DNA from: a virus
IMG/VR virus record: IMGVR_UViG_3300020220_005017
Coordinates: 1 to 25,586 of that record
Strand: one strand, 5' to 3'
DNA length: 25,586 nt
This document shows positions 22,763 through 25,586 of the stretch, piece after piece (position 1 is the first letter of the stretch; each line of letters opens with the position of its first letter). The notes below the pieces were generated by a model. The model was not told the DNA's origin. It worked only from the letters and a program-made list of their open reading frames with translations, and made no database searches. The position numbers were made by a program, and so were the translations under genes.

Positions 22763-23500
22763 TTATCTTGTTGTTCCAATAATAAGTTCTTTATCTTGGA
22801 TCACCAAATATTCACCTGTTGATTCTTGACAATCAATTAAATAATATCTACCACCAGCTGATTTTTGAGAACCAATTAAATCAAGTTTTTTAACTTGGGT
22901 ATGACCTACTATTTGAATATATCTCTTTTTTAATCCTTTATTATGTTTTTTATTTACAGCCATTAATGAACGAGGTCTAATCCAAATTGGTGTTTGGTAA
23001 GTATTATCACCATGAGGGTCAGTACCATTAAATTCAAATGATTTAGGTTTATATTTAAATAAATCATTTAATAATTCTACTATATTATCCTCAACCCATC
23101 CTTCTTCACCAAATTCACCATCCATAAATGTTGGACTAACACCAGCATGTGTAAATAAAAATTCATCAAATGAATAAGCCATTTGTAGGTGTTGTCTGTT
23201 TTCATCTATAACTTGATTAATAGATGGTGCAATACCTCTTTGATAACCACTAGTACCAGTATAACCTACTTCTGGATAATAATGATGGTCATGATTACCA
23301 ACTAACATAATAACTTCTTTACCTGATGTTTTTTTATACTCAATTATTTCCTTAAAGTTTTGAATCTGCTCAACACCTGATATATCAAATGAATCAAAGT
23401 AATCACCTATGAAGATAATTCTATCAGCATCTTGTTCTTGGTTAGTTATTAATTTCCATAATGAACATCCATGAACGTCTCCAATAACTATTGTTTTCAC
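22763..23500 (-). CDS. Calcineurin-like metallophosphatase
   Basis: This 245-residue protein is a full metallophosphoesterase: GDVHG at 7-11 (Asp8, His10), GDYFDS at 32-37, GNHDH at 68-72, FTHAG near the middle and QIVGHTQ toward the end. All five metal-binding motifs are present. The layout is like the lambda-phage and bis(5'-nucleosyl)tetraphosphate-type phosphatases, so substrates could be phosphoproteins, dinucleotides or nucleic-acid ends. It uses a GTG start (23500-23498) that overlaps the stop of the GIY-YIG-like gene (GTGA), the same arrangement as the ATGA junctions elsewhere. No ATG near the start gives the complete first motif. Confidence 0.93.
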   Translation of the reverse strand: MKTIVIGDVHGCSLWKLITNQEQDADRIIFIGDYFDSFDISGVEQIQNFKEIIEYKKTSGKEVIMLVGNHDHHYYPEVGYTGTSGYQRGIAPSINQVIDENRQHLQMAYSFDEFLFTHAGVSPTFMDGEFGEEGWVEDNIVELLNDLFKYKPKSFEFNGTDPHGDNTYQTPIWIRPRSLMAVNKKHNKGLKKRYIQIVGHTQVKKLDLIGSQKSAGGRYYLIDCQESTGEYLVIQDKELIIGTTR

Positions 23501-23874
23501 TTTCTTACAAATTGTATAAAATACAGTTTAACTGCAAATTGTTTTTGTTCTTTAATTGAACTAAATGTATTGTCTCCTCTAAGGTCATACAATTCTTTTT
23601 TTATTTTGTTCACAATTGCCTCATCAATATATCTCATCTCACTATGACCATCTATTTTATCAAAACCATTAACTGTAAAATTATATTTAATTTTAGGATA
23701 TCTTTGTAAAAATTCATTTTCAATTTCATAAGCCTCCTCTTTAGAAAACCATCCACTGAATATAACTTTCAAATCATATTGTTCTAGTAATGGATGATCT
23801 TTGAATCTATCTTCAACCTTAAACTTATTTGTGATACCAAATTTACTTATAACTGGAGGATTTTTTATTGTCAT
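23497..23874 (-). CDS. GIY-YIG-like protein
   Basis: This 125-residue protein has the core of a degenerate GIY-YIG nuclease of the T5orf172/Mug113 kind. SKFGITNKFKVEDRFKDHPL (10-29) gives the F-G-I-T strand and the catalytic Arg position, a strand with IFSGWFSKEEAYEIEN follows with the helix, and Glu53 in IENEFLQRYP is the metal-binding Glu position. The first GIY strand seems missing or altered (about residues 1-10), so activity is uncertain. A mostly helical C-terminal half follows. It overlaps the nucleotidyltransferase gene upstream (ATGA) and the phosphatase gene downstream (GTGA). It could be a nuclease or a remnant of a homing-endonuclease domain. Confidence 0.6.
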   Translation of the reverse strand: MTIKNPPVISKFGITNKFKVEDRFKDHPLLEQYDLKVIFSGWFSKEEAYEIENEFLQRYPKIKYNFTVNGFDKIDGHSEMRYIDEAIVNKIKKELYDLRGDNTFSSIKEQKQFAVKLYFIQFVRK

Positions 23875-24728
23875 AACTTTATTTTATTTACTAATTTTAT
23901 CTCTTGATTTCGTTTTACAAATTGTTCATGTTCTTTTTCCATTGTTAAAGTAAATGGATCAAGTGTTTCATTAAATACTTTTTCAAAAAAGTTTTCCATA
24001 TTATGATCTCTTCTATCAGCTAACTCTCTTATTTTATTTATTTTATCTTTATTACCCTCAACATTAGCATTATGCTCATGAATACGAGCTATCATTTTAT
24101 AAATGGCTCTAATTTTGAGATAGTACTCCTTAGCGTTTTTCATAAACTCACTCATGCGCTCCCAATACTTAAATGTTGTAGAACCTCTCTGATCTAAAGC
24201 GTATCTCATTCTATAACTGTAAGTTATACTTGGATGTACTAAACGAATTGGAAAATCATCATAATATATTTCAATGATATCTTTTTTTCTAAGCATTTCA
24301 TCATTGAATACATCTATCTTAATTTCAGCTAACCTATTATAATTTTCATTTACATTCACATCCCAATGTTTACCAAACTGCCATAGGTGAGCATTTGGAT
24401 CAAATTCTCTTTTATCTGGTTCATAACCATATCTTTCTCCATATGATGTAAAGAAACCAAAGAAATTTTTAGCTGTATTGAAATCTTCTTCTGTAAATGC
24501 TGATGTTAAACCAATATCAAAATCACCTACTTTATCTAATGGTTCAAAACCAAGTAACTTAAGTGATAAACTACCAGTCAAAACAAACTTATCATTCATT
24601 GCTAATAAAGGCAATAAATACTTATCAAATGCCTCTCTATTATCCTTATCTAATGACTTAAATAAACCATCCTTAAATTTAAGTTTCATCATTCCTGTCT
24701 CAGGATTGATATCATAAATTATATTCAT
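23871..24728 (-). CDS. Nucleotidyltransferase-fold protein (pol beta superfamily)
   Basis: This 285-residue protein shows a minimal nucleotidyltransferase core: LTGSLSLKLLG (50-60) with the G-S motif, DFDIGL (69-74) with the paired metal-binding Asp69 and Asp71, and IKIDVF (137-142) with the third Asp140. This is the signature of DNA-polymerase-beta-like nucleotidyltransferases such as AbiEii and MNT proteins. The C-terminal part is helical and charged. It could transfer NMP to RNA, a protein or a small molecule. It is the first of three overlapping genes with the GIY-YIG-like and phosphatase genes. Start context is AAGGTTATG, with a weak AAGG Shine-Dalgarno-like sequence. The substrate is unknown. 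Confidence 0.72.
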   Translation of the reverse strand: MNIIYDINPETGMMKLKFKDGLFKSLDKDNREAFDKYLLPLLAMNDKFVLTGSLSLKLLGFEPLDKVGDFDIGLTSAFTEEDFNTAKNFFGFFTSYGERYGYEPDKREFDPNAHLWQFGKHWDVNVNENYNRLAEIKIDVFNDEMLRKKDIIEIYYDDFPIRLVHPSITYSYRMRYALDQRGSTTFKYWERMSEFMKNAKEYYLKIRAIYKMIARIHEHNANVEGNKDKINKIRELADRRDHNMENFFEKVFNETLDPFTLTMEKEHEQFVKRNQEIKLVNKIKL

Positions 24729-24751
24729 AACCTTATTTTATTTTAAATATA

Positions 24752-25174
24752 CTAAAGTCTTCCAGCACCCTTATAATTTCTATTATAAGGATAACTGTTC
24801 AAATCACTTATGATCACTCCTTCTCTCCTATTTGAGGCATGAACAAATTTATTTCTACCAATATAAATTCCACAATGCCATCCTGATGGTGATAAATTAC
24901 TATTAAAAAATACTATATCACCTATTTCTAAACTAGCTTTAGATATTCGTTTTGTTTGTCTCCATTGTTTCCAAGTTACATTTTCTAATTGCTCACTATA
25001 AACTTCTTTATACAATCGTTTAGTAAATTGTGAACAATCAATTCCTGTTTTGGCATTACCTCCTAAACGGTAAGGAACACCTAACCACTCATTAACAAAT
25101 GAATCTAATGATTTAATTTGTCCATAACTAACTGTAGACAAACTTAAAAATAATATTAATAATAATTTTTTCAT
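24752..25174 (-). CDS. Secreted NlpC/P60 peptidase, probable endolysin
   Basis: This 140-residue protein has a clear signal peptide (KKLLLILFLSLSTVSYGQ, 2-19; Sec type, cut near SYGQ, a form common in Bacteroidetes) and an NlpC/P60 domain. The catalytic Cys47 lies in GIDCSQF, His100 in GWHCGIYIG, and the third polar residue His112 in KFVHASN. The family hydrolyses peptide bonds in peptidoglycan stems. With its own signal peptide it could reach the wall without a holin and act in lysis; a role as a virion or host-envelope enzyme is also possible. It lies next to small membrane proteins and starts with an ATGA overlap. It is nearly the minimum length for the fold. Confidence 0.9.
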   Translation of the reverse strand: MKKLLLILFLSLSTVSYGQIKSLDSFVNEWLGVPYRLGGNAKTGIDCSQFTKRLYKEVYSEQLENVTWKQWRQTKRISKASLEIGDIVFFNSNLSPSGWHCGIYIGRNKFVHASNRREGVIISDLNSYPYNRNYKGAGRL

Positions 25175-25332
25175 TGATTATATTTTAATAGTTTAAAAAT
25201 TTCTACAATATAGTAGAATGTCATAACTATTGATATGATACCAACTATTAACTTTATTTTATTCCACTTCAAGATCAATCTGTTCAGCTGTTTTAGGATG
25301 AATTTCTTTAATTTTCTCCCACATAACTTCAT
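25171..25332 (-). CDS. Tiny membrane protein overlapping its upstream gene
   Basis: From the ATG at 25332 this reads 53 residues: a basic amphipathic stretch, then a membrane segment (LIVGIISIVMTFYYIVEIF) and a short charged end. The first 74 bases overlap the preceding gene in another frame. A TTG at 25272 would give a 33-residue protein covering mainly the membrane segment, so the true start is uncertain. The TGA stop overlaps the ATG of the peptidase gene (ATGA), which favours a real gene. Next to an endolysin-type gene it could be a small holin or antiholin. It has no lipobox, so it is not an Rz1-type lipoprotein. Confidence 0.45.
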   Translation of the reverse strand: MKLCGRKLKKFILKQLNRLILKWNKIKLIVGIISIVMTFYYIVEIFKLLKYNQ

Positions 25333-25516
25333 AAGAACCAATTTGAATATCTTTAGTAAATATTTCACTACCAAGTGAATCAATAATGAATTGTTTAGAT
25401 TTAGTTTCTACTCTTAAAGTAGCTAATTCTTTTTGTTGAAAATAACAAAGAGTTAAAACGGCTACAGCGCCTGTTCCAACGATTGCTTTTTGATATTTTG
25501 CTATAAATTCTTTCAT
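25259..25516 (-). CDS. Small N-anchored protein, possible i-spanin-like
   Basis: This 85-residue protein has one N-terminal membrane segment (about 10-26, AIVGTGAVAVLTLCYF) after a charged start, and a mostly helical outer region (KELATLRVETKSKQFIIDSL). Type II topology with a periplasmic helix resembles i-spanins (Rz), the inner-membrane half of phage outer-membrane disruption. No matching o-spanin lipoprotein is visible, so this stays a suggestion based on position beside the NlpC/P60 gene. The ATG at 25516 follows a TAA by four bases, with an A-rich upstream stretch and no Shine-Dalgarno sequence. Confidence 0.68.
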   Translation of the reverse strand: MKEFIAKYQKAIVGTGAVAVLTLCYFQQKELATLRVETKSKQFIIDSLGSEIFTKDIQIGSYEVMWEKIKEIHPKTAEQIDLEVE

Positions 25517-25520
25517 AGTT

Positions 25521-25586
25521 TTATTTTTTAGGTATAATAATCCATGCTAAACAATAAATAAAAATCATAGGGAATGGTGCACATAT
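25521..25586 (-). CDS. Partial CDS, C-terminus of a small membrane protein
   Basis: The last 21 codons of an open frame enter from the right edge and stop at TAA (25523-25521). They read as one hydrophobic segment ending PMIFIYCLAWIIIPKK, four bases before the next start. A hydrophobic helix closing with W-I-I-x-P-K is what PspC-domain proteins have at their end, so a PspC-like envelope protein is possible. A holin or other small membrane protein would look similar. The start lies outside the window. Confidence 0.5.
   Translation of the reverse strand: MCAPFPMIFIYCLAWIIIPKK

Noticed and set aside
25171-25383. Rz1-type lipoprotein nested in the upstream gene
   Set aside because: The overlapping-gene layout recalls Rz/Rz1, but the only cysteine (in LMKLC) is not in a lipobox and the frame to 25383 would start at TTG. 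A small membrane protein is the better reading.
1-25586. tRNA genes, mobile elements and attachment sites
   Set aside because: With gaps of at most about 45 bases there is no room for tRNA genes between coding regions, and no transposase, integrase or terminal repeats were seen.

Overview
The window looks like part of a lytic, T4-type (myovirus-like) phage genome. It is very AT-rich. Every credible gene lies on the minus strand, and genes are packed end to end with 1-14 base overlaps (ATGA, TAATG, one GTGA) or gaps of at most about 45 bases. The firmest phage markers are a gp44-like clamp-loader ATPase (21181-22065) and a gp62-like clamp-loader small subunit (20517-20924). The host is probably a Bacteroidetes bacterium, but this is an inference. 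It rests on an endolysin-type protein whose signal peptide ends in SYGQ, on the lack of strong Shine-Dalgarno sequences, and on the base composition. No tRNA, rRNA, CRISPR array, insertion sequence or integrase was seen, and there is no gene-free stretch over 300 bases.

Transcription runs from high to low coordinates. Region A (about 24750-25586) is a candidate lysis or envelope block: the tail of a membrane protein cut by the edge, a small N-anchored protein, a very small membrane protein, and a secreted NlpC/P60 peptidase. Region B (18648-24728) is the nucleic-acid module: a polymerase-beta-type nucleotidyltransferase, a GIY-YIG-like protein and a metallophosphatase in a tight trio, two small unknowns, the clamp-loader pair with an extra small gene between them, a membrane-anchored coiled-coil protein, a MazG-like protein, and a PD-(D/E)XK nuclease with four cysteines placed as in Fe-S nucleases. 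It ends with a ribbon-helix-helix (RHH) protein whose start codon abuts a striking AT-only palindrome.

Region C (59-18627) is an 18.5-kb carbohydrate module of about 19 sugar-related genes: two GT4 glycosyltransferases, several GT-A-type transferases, one GT-B-like protein, a short UDP-sugar dehydrogenase, two SDR epimerases, a DegT-type aminotransferase, a GNAT acyltransferase, a PIG-L deacetylase, a MaoC-type hydratase and three SAM methyltransferases. Four small non-sugar genes are interleaved. Such clusters have precedent in T4-like marine phages (for example the LPS-gene cluster of cyanophage P-SSM2). None of the proteins in this module shows an evident membrane segment, and no flippase, polymerase or initiating phosphoglycosyltransferase was seen. 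The products are therefore more likely to decorate a cytoplasmic acceptor (virion protein, DNA or a host precursor) than to build an exported polysaccharide.

The working idea is that the enzymes make a modified amino sugar (oxidation, epimerisation, amination, deacetylation, N-acylation possibly with a 3-hydroxyacyl group, O-methylation), which the many transferases attach. The RHH protein and its palindrome, at the junction of regions B and C, are the best candidates for a switch controlling the module.
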